The notes: generated by a model from the letters alone, not told the origin. Positions 16,224-27,797 are shown, counted from the stretch's first letter. The stretch is 42,841 nt of DNA from Flavobacteriales bacterium (GCA_004214185.1 SGZG01000008.1:1-42841); one strand, 5' to 3'. A program made the numbers and translations.

Positions 16224-17200
16224 TAGTCTAAAGATTGATTTTCTTCGTTTGCTAATCTTAATAAATCATCAAATTCCTCTGGTGTTAAATTTCCTAAATA
16301 GAAATTAATAGGATTAACTCTTTTTTTATCTTTCCAAACTTCATAGTGAAGATGAGGAGCTTGTGATCGTCCAGTACTTCCAACATATCCTATTACATCT
16401 CCTTTTTTAACTGTTTGACCTCTTCTAACGTTATAATCATTTAAATGAGCATATAAAGTCACATATCCAAAACCGTGATCAATTCGGATGTGTTTTCCAT
16501 ATCCAGTAGATCTTGAATCAGCCCTAATTATTTTGCCATCGCTGGCAGCATATATTGGTGTACCTTTTGGTGCTGTAAAATCCATACCAAAATGCATTTT
16601 ACGAGTTTTGTTAAACGGATCTGTTCTATAACCATAACCAGATGCCATTCTAGTCAAATCACTTCTTTTTATAGGCTGAATTGATGGTATAGCAGCTAAA
16701 AGCTTTTCTTTTTCACTGGCTAGTCTTTCAATTTCATCTAGAGATTTAGACTGAATAACTATTTGTTTTGTTAAGATTTCTATTTTTTTAGTTGTTTCAA
16801 TAATAAGTTTTGAATTTTCAAATCCTTCTAAATTTTCATATCTGTTAACACCACCAAATCCAGCTTTTCTTACCTCACTTGGGATTGGATCTGTTTCAAA
16901 CAAAACTCTATAAATATTGTTGTCTCTTTGTTCAATTTCAGAAAGAACAATATTTAACTGATCAAGTTTTTTATTCATCAAGTCTAGCTGAAATTTATAG
17001 TTGGAAATTTCTCTGGATTGAGACAGTTCAGTAGGAGTATTTAAAATGGGAGATTGAAGTAATATCAATAAAACTACAATTCCAAAGAAAGCAGATACAG
17101 ATAAAAATGCCAATATATTTCTTAACTGAACTCTTTTACTTACTTTAATCTTTCTATAGGAAAGAGTTTTAGAATCGTAATAATACTTGGTCTTAAACAT
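16223..17200 (-). CDS. M23-family peptidoglycan endopeptidase, membrane-anchored
   Basis: This is a 325-residue protein with a cytoplasmic N-terminus (1-28), one transmembrane helix (29-49), a helical, probably coiled-coil region (about 60-170) and a LytM/M23 domain (about 185-305). Zinc and catalytic residues are visible: His203 and Asp207 in HFGMD, His252 in LYAHL, and His283/His285 in APHLHYEV. All are conserved, so the peptidase is predicted active on peptide cross-links in the periplasm. The start at 17200 gives a basic N-terminus before the helix, as expected. It is divergent from alaS. Confidence 0.93.
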   Translation of the reverse strand: MFKTKYYYDSKTLSYRKIKVSKRVQLRNILAFLSVSAFFGIVVLLILLQSPILNTPTELSQSREISNYKFQLDLMNKKLDQLNIVLSEIEQRDNNIYRVLFETDPIPSEVRKAGFGGVNRYENLEGFENSKLIIETTKKIEILTKQIVIQSKSLDEIERLASEKEKLLAAIPSIQPIKRSDLTRMASGYGYRTDPFNKTRKMHFGMDFTAPKGTPIYAASDGKIIRADSRSTGYGKHIRIDHGFGYVTLYAHLNDYNVRRGQTVKKGDVIGYVGSTGRSQAPHLHYEVWKDKKRVNPINFYLGNLTPEEFDDLLRLANEENQSLD

Positions 17201-17290
17201 TGATTAAATTATAGTATTTTTACTTATTATTAAACATCGTAAAGATATAAAATAGTTTATTTTAAAATAACACAGTAATTCAAATAATTA

Positions 17291-19903
17291 ATGAACTCTA
17301 ACAAGGTCAGATCTACTTTTCTAGAATTTTTTCAAAATAAAAATCACAAGATTGTAAAGTCAGCACCAATGGTAATTAAAAATGATCCTACATTAATGTT
17401 TACAAATGCTGGAATGAATCAATTTAAAGACAATTTTTTAGGTAATAAAATTGTTTCAGACAAAAGAGTTGCAGATACTCAGAAGTGTCTTAGAGTTTCT
17501 GGTAAACATAATGATTTAGAAGAGGTTGGAATTGACACTTACCACCACACAATGTTCGAAATGTTAGGTAATTGGAGTTTTGGTGAGTATTTTAAAAAAG
17601 AAGCTATTGAGTGGGCTTGGGAGCTCTTAACAAAAGTTTATAAAATTGATAAAGACTCGCTTTATGTGACTGTTTTTGAGGGTTCAAAAGGTGATAAAAC
17701 AGAACTTGACCAAGAAGCTTTTGATCTATGGGCTGAAATAGTTGATAAGGATAAAATTATTTTAGGTAATAAAGAAGATAACTTTTGGGAAATGGGTGAG
17801 GTAGGTCCATGTGGGCCATGTTCTGAGATTCATGTAGACATAAGATCAGAAATAGAAAAATCTAAAATATCTGGAAAGGAACTCGTAAATAAAGATCATC
17901 CTGAAGTTATTGAAATTTGGAATTTAGTTTTTATTCAATACAATAGAAATAGTAGTGGTATTCTGGAAAACTTACCCTCAAAACACATTGATACTGGGAT
18001 GGGTTTTGAAAGACTTTGCATGGTTTTACAAGGAGTTAAATCTAATTACGATACAGATGTTTTTTCACCATTAATCAATAAACTAGAAATAATTTCTGGA
18101 TACAAATATGGATCTGATAAAGAAAAAGATATAGCATTTAGAGTTATTGTTGATCATTTAAGAGCTGTTGTATTTTCAATTGTTGATGGCCAACTTCCAT
18201 CTAATACAGGTGCTGGTTATGTAATTAGGAGAATTCTAAGAAGAGCAGTTAGGTACGGATATACCTTTCTAAATTTAAAAAAACCATTTATTTATAAGCT
18301 CACCGATACATTATCCAAACAATATAAGTTAGTATTTCCTGAACTAAATTCTCAGCTAAATATTATTGAAAATGTAATTTCAAATGAAGAAAGTTCATTT
18401 TTAAGAACTTTGGAAAAAGGAATTGTTAAGCTTAATCAAATCATATCTAATTCAAAATCAAATGTCATTTCAGGTTATGAAGTTTTTGAACTTTATGATA
18501 CTTTTGGATTTCCTGTAGATCTGACTGCCCTAATATTAAGAGAAAATAATTTTGATTATGATTCAAAAGAATATAATAGTTTACTAGAAGCTCAAAAAAA
18601 CAGGTCAAAAGCAGCAGTTTTAAATTCTAACGATGAGTGGATTCCTGTAACTGGTTCTGTAGAATCAGATTTTATAGGTTATGACAAATTATCGTGTGAA
18701 ACTTATATTTCAAAATATAGAAAGTCTAAAACTAAAAAAGGTGACAATATTTATCAGCTAGTGTTAGAAAAAACACCATTTTATCCAAGGGGAGGAGGTC
18801 AAGTTGGAGATAAAGGTTTTTTAATTGAAGATAAAATGGATCCAATTAATATTACAAACACTTTAAAAGAAAATGATACTATAATCCATGAATGCAATAA
18901 GTTACCTGTTGATATCAAGTCTAAATTTAAAGTTTCAGTCGATGAAGAAAAAAGATTTAATAGTTCCTGTAATCACACTTCAACTCACCTTTTACATGAG
19001 GCTTTAAGATCAATTTTAGGAAAACATGTTCAACAAAAAGGATCTATGGTTTCAGAAAAGTATTTGCGGTTTGATTTTTCTCATTTTGAAAAACTAACTA
19101 ATGAGCAAATATCAAATATCCAAAATTTTGTTAATAAAAAAATTGACGATCAACTTCCTCTGGAAGAAAATCGAAATGCAAATTATGATGAATGTATTAA
19201 TAATGGTGTGATTGCTCTTTTTGGAGAAAAATATGGTGATGTAGTTAGATCAATCAAGTTTGGATCTTCAAATGAATTGTGTGGAGGAACTCATGTTTTA
19301 AACACTGGACAAATAAAAAACTTTATAATCAAATCTGAATCTGCCATCTCAAGTGGAATTCGAAGAATTGAAGCTATAAGCGGAAATGTTGCACAAGATT
19401 ATATGGACAATAAATTAAAAACTCTTGAAAAATTGTCCTCAATGCTCAATAATGATAAAGATTTAATATCCGCTCTTGATAAAATTAAAAGTCAAAATAT
19501 TTTATTGAGTAAAAAATTAGAGAAAGCAAATAAAGATTTGCAAGACTTTTATTTGGATATCATCTCTGAAAATTCAAAAAACAACAATGGTATAAACGTA
19601 TGTTGTATGGAATTAACATGTAATCCAGAAATGCTCAAAGGTCTTTCATTTAATTATGCTAAAAAACTTAATAAAGTATTTTTAGTTTTAGCCTCAAAAA
19701 GTCAAGGTAAGATTTATTTGACATGTTACATTTCTAAAGAAATTTCTAATACGGAAAATCTTAATGCTGATTTAATTGTTAAGAACTTATCAAAGCACAT
19801 TAATGGCTCAGGTGGAGGTCAATCTTTCTTTGCAAGCGCAAGCGGTAACAATATCAGTGGATTAGGTATTTTATTGGAGGATGCCATTAAAATTGTACAA
19901 TAA
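17291..19903 (+). CDS. alaS: Alanine--tRNA ligase
   Basis: This is an 870-residue protein. The class II catalytic core has FTNAGMNQFKD at about 37-47 and HHTMFEMLGNWSFGEYF at 85-101. GAGYVIRRILRRAVRYGY (307-324) follows in the tRNA-recognition part. The editing domain carries the zinc site His562, His566 (HTSTH), Cys664 and His668 (CGGTH). The C-terminal C-Ala domain ends with the glycine-rich GSGGGQSFFASASG. The length is normal. It ends 3 bases before the stop of the convergent DUF4136 gene, so no separate terminator is possible between them. Confidence 0.98.
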   Translation: MNSNKVRSTFLEFFQNKNHKIVKSAPMVIKNDPTLMFTNAGMNQFKDNFLGNKIVSDKRVADTQKCLRVSGKHNDLEEVGIDTYHHTMFEMLGNWSFGEYFKKEAIEWAWELLTKVYKIDKDSLYVTVFEGSKGDKTELDQEAFDLWAEIVDKDKIILGNKEDNFWEMGEVGPCGPCSEIHVDIRSEIEKSKISGKELVNKDHPEVIEIWNLVFIQYNRNSSGILENLPSKHIDTGMGFERLCMVLQGVKSNYDTDVFSPLINKLEIISGYKYGSDKEKDIAFRVIVDHLRAVVFSIVDGQLPSNTGAGYVIRRILRRAVRYGYTFLNLKKPFIYKLTDTLSKQYKLVFPELNSQLNIIENVISNEESSFLRTLEKGIVKLNQIISNSKSNVISGYEVFELYDTFGFPVDLTALILRENNFDYDSKEYNSLLEAQKNRSKAAVLNSNDEWIPVTGSVESDFIGYDKLSCETYISKYRKSKTKKGDNIYQLVLEKTPFYPRGGGQVGDKGFLIEDKMDPINITNTLKENDTIIHECNKLPVDIKSKFKVSVDEEKRFNSSCNHTSTHLLHEALRSILGKHVQQKGSMVSEKYLRFDFSHFEKLTNEQISNIQNFVNKKIDDQLPLEENRNANYDECINNGVIALFGEKYGDVVRSIKFGSSNELCGGTHVLNTGQIKNFIIKSESAISSGIRRIEAISGNVAQDYMDNKLKTLEKLSSMLNNDKDLISALDKIKSQNILLSKKLEKANKDLQDFYLDIISENSKNNNGINVCCMELTCNPEMLKGLSFNYAKKLNKVFLVLASKSQGKIYLTCYISKEISNTENLNADLIVKNLSKHINGSGGGQSFFASASGNNISGLGILLEDAIKIVQ

Positions 19904-19906
19904 ATT

Positions 19907-20446
19907 TTAATTTATCTCTGACGTTAATTGATTTGGAGGATAAACTTCAAGAATCTTTGTTACAAAATTATTAATTAACTCGTCTCTGTTAGATTTTGTA
20001 GAACTTAACGCCCCAACACCTTTACCTTGCCAAACAAGCTGTTTAGCTTTCGAATCAATTATATCAATATAAAGAATACCATCAACAGAAGATGTAGCCA
20101 TTTGACTGTAGTTTAATCCACCAAAAGGATACCATCCAGCATAAAATGAATTGTAAGATGAGTAATCAATGTAGAAGTTTTTAGTTGACTTAGTTGAAAT
20201 ATTGATTAAAATATCAGGTGTATTGCTTATTACTAATCCCTTTGATTGTAATGAATTTTTTATAGAATTCAATATTCTTTTTTTATCTATATCAGATATT
20301 TCTAATTCATCAATTCCAGGCTTATAAAAGGCATAAGTTTTGTAATTATTAAAATCTACTTGTGAATCATAATCCGATGCTACTTTAATTGATTTACAAC
20401 TGATTAGTAGAATTGATATAAGTGTGATTGAGAATATTTTTTTCAT
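19907..20446 (-). CDS. DUF4136-type lipoprotein
   Basis: This is a 179-residue protein with lipobox LLISC (Cys17). The mature part opens with YDSQVDFNNYKTYAFY, characteristic of DUF4136 proteins. It also has GILYIDIIDSKAKQLVWQGKG around 125-145, the second conserved block of that family. The family is common in Bacteroidota and its function is unknown. A TAnnTTTG box lies 16 bases before its start, and the gene appears monocistronic. Confidence 0.88.
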   Translation of the reverse strand: MKKIFSITLISILLISCKSIKVASDYDSQVDFNNYKTYAFYKPGIDELEISDIDKKRILNSIKNSLQSKGLVISNTPDILINISTKSTKNFYIDYSSYNSFYAGWYPFGGLNYSQMATSSVDGILYIDIIDSKAKQLVWQGKGVGALSSTKSNRDELINNFVTKILEVYPPNQLTSEIN

Positions 20447-20462
20447 ATTGTTTAGTATAGAT

Positions 20463-20470
20463 CAAATATA
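20463..20470 (-). promoter_or_regulatory. -7 box for the DUF4136 lipoprotein gene
   Basis: The minus strand reads TATATTTG, a full match to TAnnTTTG, 16 bases before the ATG at 20446. No good -33 TTG was found at the expected distance. Confidence 0.5.
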
Positions 20471-20519
20471 ATGCCTTTCATTACTTAAATTTATAATAAA
20501 AAAGTAAATAGTTATTACA

Positions 20520-21446
20520 GTGTCTTTTTTTAAAGAAATTTTTTCAAAAAATATTAGATTAAATATTCCTCTTTTAGAAAACAAAGGGCACGAAATTTTT
20601 ATGAAAAGAGAGGATTTGATCCATCCCATTATATCTGGAAATAAATTCAGAAAATTAAAATATAATATTAAAGAAATTAAAAATAAAAAATTAAAACTAG
20701 TAACATTTGGAGGAGCTTTTTCTAATCATCTTTTAGCTGTAGCATATATTTCTAAAATTGAAAAAATTAAAGCAATTGGCATAGTAAGAGGTGAAGAATT
20801 ACATAATTTTAAACTCAATCCAACCTTGAAAAAGTGCATTGATTATGGTATGAAATTGAAATTTGTAAGCAGAGACGAGTATCGACTTAGACATGAAAAA
20901 AAATACCTTGAAAAATTGATTTCTAAACATAGTAATGCTTATATAATTCCTGAGGGTGGAACCAATGAATTTGGTGTTAAGGGATGTGAGGAAATACTAA
21001 ATTCAAACGATATAGACTATTTTGACACTATATGTGTTCCAGTTGGTTCAGGGGGTACTATCTCAGGTATAATAAATTCAAGTTCATCAAAACAAAAGAT
21101 TTTAGGTTTTTCTTCCCTCAAAAAAAGTAATATAAGAGTTCAAATTAATAAATTTGTCAATAAGAATAATTATAAAATAATTGATGAAAATTATTTTGGA
21201 GGCTATGCAAAGTTTAATAGTCAATTAGTAGATTTCATAAATGAATTTTATTACAATCATGAAATCAAACTTGATCCCATATATAATTCTAAAATGATTT
21301 TTAGGATTCTGAATGATTTAAGATCAAATAAATGGAATTATGGAAAAAAAATTTTATTAATTAATACTGGAGGCCTACAATCAATTGATGGATTTAATAA
21401 AAGATTAAAAGAAAAAAAATGCGCTACTATAGACTTCACATTCTGA
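20520..21446 (+). CDS. PLP-dependent D-cysteine desulfhydrase / ACC deaminase-like enzyme
   Basis: This is a 308-residue fold-type II PLP enzyme. KREDLIHPIISGNKFRKLKY (29-48) contains the likely PLP lysine, Lys42. GGAFSNHL, about 30 residues further on, matches the substrate-binding loop, and PVGSGGTISG is the phosphate-binding glycine loop. The family includes D-cysteine desulfhydrase and 1-aminocyclopropane-1-carboxylate deaminase, and the substrate cannot be decided here. The chosen start is GTG at 20520; the next ATG would remove the conserved N-terminal segment before KRED. The 3' end overlaps the glucosaminidase gene by 28 bases, so the three genes from here to hemL look like one operon. 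Confidence 0.85.
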   Translation: MSFFKEIFSKNIRLNIPLLENKGHEIFMKREDLIHPIISGNKFRKLKYNIKEIKNKKLKLVTFGGAFSNHLLAVAYISKIEKIKAIGIVRGEELHNFKLNPTLKKCIDYGMKLKFVSRDEYRLRHEKKYLEKLISKHSNAYIIPEGGTNEFGVKGCEEILNSNDIDYFDTICVPVGSGGTISGIINSSSSKQKILGFSSLKKSNIRVQINKFVNKNNYKIIDENYFGGYAKFNSQLVDFINEFYYNHEIKLDPIYNSKMIFRILNDLRSNKWNYGKKILLINTGGLQSIDGFNKRLKEKKCATIDFTF

Positions 21447-22225
21447 TAATTTTAATATTTATATCCTCTTGTGGTGTTAAAAAAGTTTCATACAGGGACA
21501 AAAGCCCAAAAAAAATTAAAAATAAGTCAGTCAAAGCAGTAAACCGTTTCTTTAACTCCATGACTAATGAGCAAAGAACTCATTGGTATGTTAATACTTA
21601 TTCAAAGATAGCAATTGACGAAATGAAAAAATTTAATATACCAGCTAGTATTACAATGGCTCAGGGAATTTTAGAGTCTAACTCTGGAAAAGGTTCGTTG
21701 GCATTGAAATCAAATAATCATTTTGGAATAAAGTGCCATAAAGGTTGGAAAGGTAAAAGGGTTTATCATGATGACGATGCAAAGGGTGAATGTTTTAGGA
21801 AGTATAAAAATCCAGAAAAATCTTACAGAGATCATTCAATTTTTCTTAACACCCGCGACAGATATAACTTTTTATTTAAATACAATAAAAAAAATTATGT
21901 AAAATGGGCTAAAGGGTTAAGTAAAGCAGGGTATGCTACTGACCCTAAATACGCTGATAAACTAATTTCAATTATTGAAAGATATGAGTTGTGGAAATTA
22001 GATGGCTCTAAAAAACCTCTCAATAAATCTAGGGAAAGAAAAATGTCTAAAAAACAAAAACAGAATGATTTGATCCAAAAAACTAATTTATATGTTGTTA
22101 AAAAAGGTGATACATTATATTCTATTTCAAGAAAATATAACATTTCTGTTCAGGAATTAAAAAATTTAAATAATATAAAAGATTCAAATATTAGTGTTGG
22201 TCAACCAATTAAAATCATTAATTAG
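21419..22225 (+). CDS. Glucosaminidase-LysM lipoprotein (peptidoglycan hydrolase)
   Basis: This is a 268-residue protein with lipobox FISSC (Cys18). A lysine-rich linker leads to a glucosaminidase (FlgJ/LytG-type, PF01832) domain at about 60-200. That domain has [19 protein letters not shown], where Glu86 is the likely catalytic acid, and [16 protein letters not shown]-terminal LysM repeat (about 224-268, [18 protein letters not shown]) binds peptidoglycan. The predicted role is cleavage of N-acetylglucosaminyl bonds of the cell wall during growth or division. The gene starts inside the preceding PLP enzyme gene and ends one base before the hemL ATG. Confidence 0.93.
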   Translation: MRYYRLHILIILIFISSCGVKKVSYRDKSPKKIKNKSVKAVNRFFNSMTNEQRTHWYVNTYSKIAIDEMKKFNIPASITMAQGILESNSGKGSLALKSNNHFGIKCHKGWKGKRVYHDDDAKGECFRKYKNPEKSYRDHSIFLNTRDRYNFLFKYNKKNYVKWAKGLSKAGYATDPKYADKLISIIERYELWKLDGSKKPLNKSRERKMSKKQKQNDLIQKTNLYVVKKGDTLYSISRKYNISVQELKNLNNIKDSNISVGQPIKIIN

Positions 22226-22226
22226 T

Positions 22227-23513
22227 ATGGAATATAAAAGAAGTAGTGAGTTGTTTAAAATTGCGAAAGAATTTATTCCTGGTGGAGTTAACTCACCTGT
22301 TAGGGCATTTAAATCTGTGGGAGGCACTCCAATTTTTGCTTCTAAAGCAAAAGGAGCACATGTTTATGATGAGGATGGAAATAGATATATAGATTACATA
22401 TCTTCATGGGGTCCAATGATACTAGGTCATGCTAATGAAAAAGTTATTAAAGCTATTTCCCTAACTGCTAAAAAAGGTACTTCTTTCGGAATGCCAACGT
22501 CTATGGAAACAGATCTTGCAAAATTAGCACTGTCAATGGCTCCAGGAATGGAAAAAATCAGGTTTGTCAATTCTGGCACTGAAGCATGTATGAGTGCAAT
22601 AAGATTAGCAAGGGGCTACACCAAAAGAGATAAAATAATTAAATTTTCAGGATGTTATCACGGACATTCCGATTCTTTTTTAATTCAAGCTGGTAGTGGT
22701 GTGGTTACATTTGGATCTCCAAATAGCCCTGGAGTTACCCAAGGTACAGCTGACGATACTCTTATTGCTCCTTACAATGATTTGAAATTTGTAAAAAATC
22801 TAATTAAACATAACAATGACAAAATAGCAGCAATAATTATAGAACCAGTTGCAGGTAATATGGGATGTATAATTCCAAAAGATGGTTTCATTGAGGGGTT
22901 AAGAGAGCTTTGTAATAAAAATGATATTCTTTTAATTTTTGATGAAGTTATGACTGGTTTTAGGCTTGCTCAAGGTGGAGCTCAAGAACTGTTAGGAGTT
23001 AATGCGGATATTGTTACTTATGGAAAAGTTATTGGAGGCGGTCTTCCCGTGGGAGCTTTTGCATCAACTAATGAAATTATGAATTATTTATCGCCAGATG
23101 GGTCTGTTTATCAAGCTGGAACGTTAAGTGGAAATCCTCTTGCAATGTCAGCTGGATTAGCAACTTTAAATGAGCTCAAAAATAATCCTGGTATTTACAA
23201 AAGCTTAGAAAACAAAACATCATATTTAGAAGAGGGTATGAAAAGGATTTTAAAAAACAATTCAATTGATTTCAGAATAAATAAATTAGGTTCAATGATT
23301 TCTCTTCATTTTACATCAGAAGATGTAATTGATTTTAAATCAGCTCAAAAAGGAAATAATGAAAAGTTTAAAAAATATTTTCACGGTATGCTAAGTGAAG
23401 GTGTCTATTTACCACCAAGTGCATTTGAAAGTTATTTTTTAAACGATGCTTTATCCTCTGATGATATAGATTTTACGTTAAATGCTCTAAATAAAGTATT
23501 AAAATCTATTTAA
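22227..23513 (+). CDS. hemL: Glutamate-1-semialdehyde 2,1-aminomutase
   Basis: This is a 428-residue PLP enzyme that makes 5-aminolevulinate from glutamate-1-semialdehyde for tetrapyrrole synthesis. The start was set at ATG 22227 because it gives [20 protein letters not shown], the normal HemL N-terminus. An in-frame GTG at 22194 would add 11 residues and overlap the previous gene. Motifs are [11 protein letters not shown] (18-28), YHGHSDS (144-150), DEVMTGFR (239-246) and [16 protein letters not shown] with PLP Lys267. The stop overlaps the convergent metalloprotease gene by 4 bases. Confidence 0.97.
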   Translation: MEYKRSSELFKIAKEFIPGGVNSPVRAFKSVGGTPIFASKAKGAHVYDEDGNRYIDYISSWGPMILGHANEKVIKAISLTAKKGTSFGMPTSMETDLAKLALSMAPGMEKIRFVNSGTEACMSAIRLARGYTKRDKIIKFSGCYHGHSDSFLIQAGSGVVTFGSPNSPGVTQGTADDTLIAPYNDLKFVKNLIKHNNDKIAAIIIEPVAGNMGCIIPKDGFIEGLRELCNKNDILLIFDEVMTGFRLAQGGAQELLGVNADIVTYGKVIGGGLPVGAFASTNEIMNYLSPDGSVYQAGTLSGNPLAMSAGLATLNELKNNPGIYKSLENKTSYLEEGMKRILKNNSIDFRINKLGSMISLHFTSEDVIDFKSAQKGNNEKFKKYFHGMLSEGVYLPPSAFESYFLNDALSSDDIDFTLNALNKVLKSI

Positions 23514-25957
23514 ATAGGTTTTCCACTTAAAATACTTGATATCTTATTTTTTAACATTTCGACATGCATAGAAGTCATTTTATCTGATTTCTTTTTATGT
23601 TTTTTCAAATCTTTTTTTAACTCAATAAGTTGATTAGCAGCTACAGTTCGGATATCTGATTGACTGACCTTTACTGAAGTTACTCGACCCCTTGCCCAAG
23701 AAGGTATTGAACCTTGTTCATTACTCATTAAGTAACTTATTCTATCTAAGTAAGCAAGTTGTAGGTTTCTTCTGTATACATCAATAATTTCGTTATTGTA
23801 AATCTCTTTGAAAATCCCTTTTCTCAAATCTGTCATCATTTCAATTAAAGAATAAGCATTTCGCCCATTTATAGCCTCATTTTCAATAATCCTAGCCATT
23901 TTACCAAAATCCAATAAACTATTTAAAGTTCTAGATTGAGTACTTCTAACTCTGTTGGTTATTCCAGCAAATTCAATTTTATTTAATATTTCCTTATTAA
24001 TCATCCATGATGGGGTTTCAAAAAGTTGATTATGTAGAAATTTCATGCAATTTTGCTGGTGTGATTTTTCTACGTGAGTATAAACAGCTCCATTTTGATC
24101 TGACGTTTTGTAATATTGATAAATTCCACCAATGTTATTTGAAACATGTCCCATATATCTTCCAAATTGACCTAAAACTTGACCATACATATAACCTAGT
24201 TCAGAATATGTTTCTCCATCTTCAGTCGTCCAATCGATTAATTTAGGCATAATTCTTTTTAGATTTGCAATTCCATATTCACTTGCTTTAATAGCATCAT
24301 TACCTAAGTCTTCGGTTTGAGAGCTTGGATCTATTCCAGCACTACCAAATCTATATTTTAAATCATCTGCTTTTTCTGTAATCCAACTTTTAAGTATTAT
24401 TTTTTCTTCTTTCTCGGTAACGTCGAAAATTGGTTTATATCCCCATTTTATTGCATAGATATCATATACTCCAACATTTGGGGTATTCCAATCGGAAGGC
24501 ATTAATGCAACACCCTCATCTTCAGGTTGAGCTACATAGTTAAATCTAGCATAGTCCATAATTGATGGAGCTGTTCCATACTTTTTGGTGAAAGTTGCTG
24601 ATCTTAATGAATCAACGGGATATGCACTACTGCTACCCATGTTGTGAGGAAGTCCAATTGTGTGACCAAACTCATGAGATGAAACAAATCTTATTAATTC
24701 ACCCATAACTTCATTTTTAAACTCAACTCCTCTTGCTTCTGGATTTACAGCTGCAGTTTGAACAAAAAACCAATTTCGCAACAACTTCATAACATTGTGA
24801 TACCAATTTATATCTGATTCAAAAATTTCACCTGATCTTGGATCTGAAGTTCTTGGACCATTAGCATTTAGGGTTGGGGAAGCTAAGTATCTAACTGTTG
24901 AATATCTAACATCTTCAGGGCTCCAATCAGGATCTTCATCCTTTGTTGGTGGATACTTGACTATTACAGCATTTTTAAACCCAGCAGCTTCAAATGCAAC
25001 GTTCCAATCTTCAATACCCGCTTTCAAATATTTTCTCCATTTTTTTGGAGTTGCTGGATCAAGGTAATAAACAATAGGTTTTTTTGGTTCGACTAATTCA
25101 CCATTTTTAAACTTTTCAATATCTTCATCTTTAATCTCTAATCTCCATCTTTGCAAATACCTTAATGTTTCAGCTTCTTGGTTATCAATCCCATAATCTG
25201 TTTGACTGTTTGTAATCCATCCTACTCTTTGGTCAAAATATCTTCTCTTCATTGGAACTTTAGGTAATAGAACCATTGAATTATTAATTTCCATGGATAC
25301 AGTTCCACTTTCAGTTTGAGAAGATTTATATGTTTTAACATGTCTGGCTTCAATATTTTTTGGAAATGACTTTATTGACTCTATGAAAGAAAGCTTTGTA
25401 TCTAAGCTTGATATTTTTCTAGATTTTCTACTTCTTTGAGGATAGCCCAACGTTTTTACGTCACTATTAAATAGACTCGTAACATTAATCAAGCTTGATT
25501 TTAAAGAGTCGTTTCTAGCCTCAATTTTGAATTTGAAAATTATAGGTTCAAAATTGGAATTAATCACAGCCTGATTTATTGGAAGTGAATCATTTGCAAA
25601 ATTTACATAAGAGCTTTCTCTCAATAAAATATTTTTTTCTTTTTTATCCCACCTTAAAACTTGTTCATTCAATTTATGTTGTGTTAGTGGAATTGATACA
25701 GACATTTTTGAAACTCTTGTTACCATCAGCATGTCTCTGCCAATTAAAGAATCTGGAATTTCATAGTAGTATTTATCATCCACTTTGTAAACATTAAATA
25801 AGCCAGAATCAGCTACTGCATCTTTGGTTATAATATCTTTAAAAGATTTTTCTTTTTTTTGTTTTTTTTCTTTCTCAGTTGAATCTTTTTTCTGAGCATT
25901 TATACTTAAAGAAAATATAAGAGTAAATAAAACTGGTAGGTAAAATAATTTTTTCAT
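23510..25957 (-). CDS. Secreted zinc metalloprotease, DUF5117/DUF4953 type
   Basis: This is an 815-residue protein with a signal peptide cleaved near residue 21 (SINAQ). A charged KEK-rich linker is followed by an N-terminal domain of the DUF5118/DUF5117 type. The metzincin site [11 protein letters not shown] places zinc ligands at His428, His432 and His438 with catalytic Glu429. [16 protein letters not shown] downstream supplies the expected Met-turn. A helical C-terminal domain (about 600-800) completes the family layout. Such proteases are common in Bacteroidota; the substrate is unknown, and the location is periplasmic or outer surface. A near-consensus TATATTCG lies 20 bases upstream of the start. 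Confidence 0.9.
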   Translation of the reverse strand: MKKLFYLPVLFTLIFSLSINAQKKDSTEKEKKQKKEKSFKDIITKDAVADSGLFNVYKVDDKYYYEIPDSLIGRDMLMVTRVSKMSVSIPLTQHKLNEQVLRWDKKEKNILLRESSYVNFANDSLPINQAVINSNFEPIIFKFKIEARNDSLKSSLINVTSLFNSDVKTLGYPQRSRKSRKISSLDTKLSFIESIKSFPKNIEARHVKTYKSSQTESGTVSMEINNSMVLLPKVPMKRRYFDQRVGWITNSQTDYGIDNQEAETLRYLQRWRLEIKDEDIEKFKNGELVEPKKPIVYYLDPATPKKWRKYLKAGIEDWNVAFEAAGFKNAVIVKYPPTKDEDPDWSPEDVRYSTVRYLASPTLNANGPRTSDPRSGEIFESDINWYHNVMKLLRNWFFVQTAAVNPEARGVEFKNEVMGELIRFVSSHEFGHTIGLPHNMGSSSAYPVDSLRSATFTKKYGTAPSIMDYARFNYVAQPEDEGVALMPSDWNTPNVGVYDIYAIKWGYKPIFDVTEKEEKIILKSWITEKADDLKYRFGSAGIDPSSQTEDLGNDAIKASEYGIANLKRIMPKLIDWTTEDGETYSELGYMYGQVLGQFGRYMGHVSNNIGGIYQYYKTSDQNGAVYTHVEKSHQQNCMKFLHNQLFETPSWMINKEILNKIEFAGITNRVRSTQSRTLNSLLDFGKMARIIENEAINGRNAYSLIEMMTDLRKGIFKEIYNNEIIDVYRRNLQLAYLDRISYLMSNEQGSIPSWARGRVTSVKVSQSDIRTVAANQLIELKKDLKKHKKKSDKMTSMHVEMLKNKISSILSGKPI

Positions 25958-26047
25958 TTTCTATATTAATTAGATTTCGAATATATTAAAATATATATTA
26001 TATTTTTAAGATATTATTAAAAATAATATACAATTATTAAATAATTA

Positions 26048-26074
26048 ATAAAAAAACATTCCAACAGGTACGTT
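26048..26074 (-). terminator. Rho-independent terminator of lysS
   Basis: On the minus strand AACGTACC pairs with GGAATGTT (one A-A mismatch, one G-U pair) around a TGTT loop, followed by TTTTTTATT. It begins 11 bases after the lysS stop. Confidence 0.75.
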
Positions 26075-26084
26075 TATTTATATT

Positions 26085-27773
26085 TTATTCAACAACTTCA
26101 ATAATTAATTTGTCATTTATTTTTTTAACAGAAGCGAGTTTGTTTTTTGTTAGGCTCTTGATTGTTTTATCCCATTTTTTATTTGAGAGCCCTGACTCTT
26201 CTTTTGCAATTGATAATTCTACAGGGGAATTATTTTTTATGAAATTCATAAGAGATTTTTCTTCTTCATTTAGTTCAATTCCCTTTCGTTCAGGTTTCAT
26301 TTGAGGGAAAAATAGTACTTCCTGAATTGAGACGTTATTTGTGAAAAGCATTACTAATCTATCAATTCCTATTCCTATTCCAGATGTTGGTGGCATTCCA
26401 TATTCAAGAGCTCTGATGAAATCATTATCAATGAACATTGCTTCATCATCTCCTTTTTCAGAAAGTTTTAATTGGTCTTCAAACCTTTCTAATTGATCAA
26501 TTGGATCATTTAATTCAGAATATGCATTTGCAAGTTCTTTACCGTTAACAAGCAATTCAAATCTTTCTGTAAGATCAGAATTATTTCTATGCTCTTTTGT
26601 TAAAGGACTCATTTCTTTTGGGTAATCAGTTATAAATGTTGGTTGTATATAGTTATGTTCACACTTTTCACCAAAAATTTCATCAATTAATTTTCCTTTA
26701 CCCATTGTTTCATCAACTTCAATTCCCAAATTTTTTGCTGTTTCAAAAAGTTCTTTTTCACTCATCTTAGAAACATCAATACCTGTATGTTCTTTGATTG
26801 AATCTAAAATGCTAATACGTTTAAATGGAGCTTTAAAATTTATTTCTTTTTCATTTAATTTTACTTTTGAAGAACCATTCAACTCTAAGGCAACTTTTTC
26901 AAGTAAAGATTCTGTCATTTCCATCATCCAATAATAATCTTTGTATGCAACATACAACTCAACCATAGTAAATTCTGGATTATGAGTTCTATCCATTCCT
27001 TCATTTCTAAAAGCTTTTGCAAATTCGTATACTCCATCAAAACCTCCAACAATTAATCTTTTAAGATATAATTCATTGGCAATCCTTAAATATAGTGGGA
27101 TGTTTAAAGCATTGTGGTGAGTAATAAATGGTCTTGCAGATGCACCTCCCGGTATTGATTGGAGTATAGGTGTTTCAACTTCTAAATAACCATTATTGTT
27201 GAAGAAATTTCTTATTGTATTAATTATTTTTGTTCTTTTAATGAAAGTCTCTTTAACATTAGGATTTACAATTAAGTCAACATAACGTTGTCTATAACGA
27301 AGTTCTGGATCTGAAAATTCATCATAAGTTTTACCTTCAGAATCAGTTTTTGGTAAAGGGATGGGTTTAATTGATTTACTTAATAGGGTAAATTTTTTAA
27401 CTAATACAGTTTTTTGACCAACTTGTGTTGTAAATAATATCCCCTCAATTCCAATTATGTCACCAATGTCTAAAAGCTTTTTATAAACTTCATTATATAA
27501 TGTTTTATCCTCATCAGGACATATTTCATCTCTGTTAAAATATACTTGGATTTTTCCTTTACTATCTTGTATTTCAGCAAAACTAGCCTTTCCTTGGATT
27601 CTTCTAGACATTATCCTTCCAGCAATAACAACTTTTTTATTTTCTTTAAAATTTGAATTAATCTCCTTTGAGTTACTATTTAGCGGAAATAAATTAGCAG
27701 GAAAAGGATTGATTCCTAGAGATTTTAATTTATTTAATTTTTCTCTTCGAATTTGCTCTTGTTCAGACAGCAT
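26085..27773 (-). CDS. lysS: Lysine--tRNA ligase, class II, with C-terminal extension
   Basis: This is a 562-residue protein. The OB-fold anticodon-binding domain occupies about 45-150 ([26 protein letters not shown] region). Class II motifs follow: motif 1 around [15 protein letters not shown], motif 2 with [19 protein letters not shown], and motif 3 with [16 protein letters not shown]. About 65 residues after PQMKPERKG extend past the usual bacterial LysRS end. They read as a small helical, winged-helix-like module ([20 protein letters not shown] onward). Similar extensions occur in other flavobacterial LysS proteins as far as I recall. It has its own promoter box and terminator. Confidence 0.97.
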   Translation of the reverse strand: MLSEQEQIRREKLNKLKSLGINPFPANLFPLNSNSKEINSNFKENKKVVIAGRIMSRRIQGKASFAEIQDSKGKIQVYFNRDEICPDEDKTLYNEVYKKLLDIGDIIGIEGILFTTQVGQKTVLVKKFTLLSKSIKPIPLPKTDSEGKTYDEFSDPELRYRQRYVDLIVNPNVKETFIKRTKIINTIRNFFNNNGYLEVETPILQSIPGGASARPFITHHNALNIPLYLRIANELYLKRLIVGGFDGVYEFAKAFRNEGMDRTHNPEFTMVELYVAYKDYYWMMEMTESLLEKVALELNGSSKVKLNEKEINFKAPFKRISILDSIKEHTGIDVSKMSEKELFETAKNLGIEVDETMGKGKLIDEIFGEKCEHNYIQPTFITDYPKEMSPLTKEHRNNSDLTERFELLVNGKELANAYSELNDPIDQLERFEDQLKLSEKGDDEAMFIDNDFIRALEYGMPPTSGIGIGIDRLVMLFTNNVSIQEVLFFPQMKPERKGIELNEEEKSLMNFIKNNSPVELSIAKEESGLSNKKWDKTIKSLTKNKLASVKKINDKLIIEVVE

Positions 27774-27789
27774 ATAATGTATTTTTTTT

Positions 27790-27797
27790 CAAATATA
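27790..27797 (-). promoter_or_regulatory. -7 box for lysS
   Basis: The minus strand reads TATATTTG, a full TAnnTTTG match, 16 bases before the lysS ATG. The -33 element is poor. Confidence 0.5.

Noticed and set aside
22194-22226. Upstream GTG start that would lengthen HemL by 11 residues
   Set aside because: It overlaps the glucosaminidase gene by 32 bases. The ATG at 22227 gives the normal HemL N-terminus one base after the previous stop.
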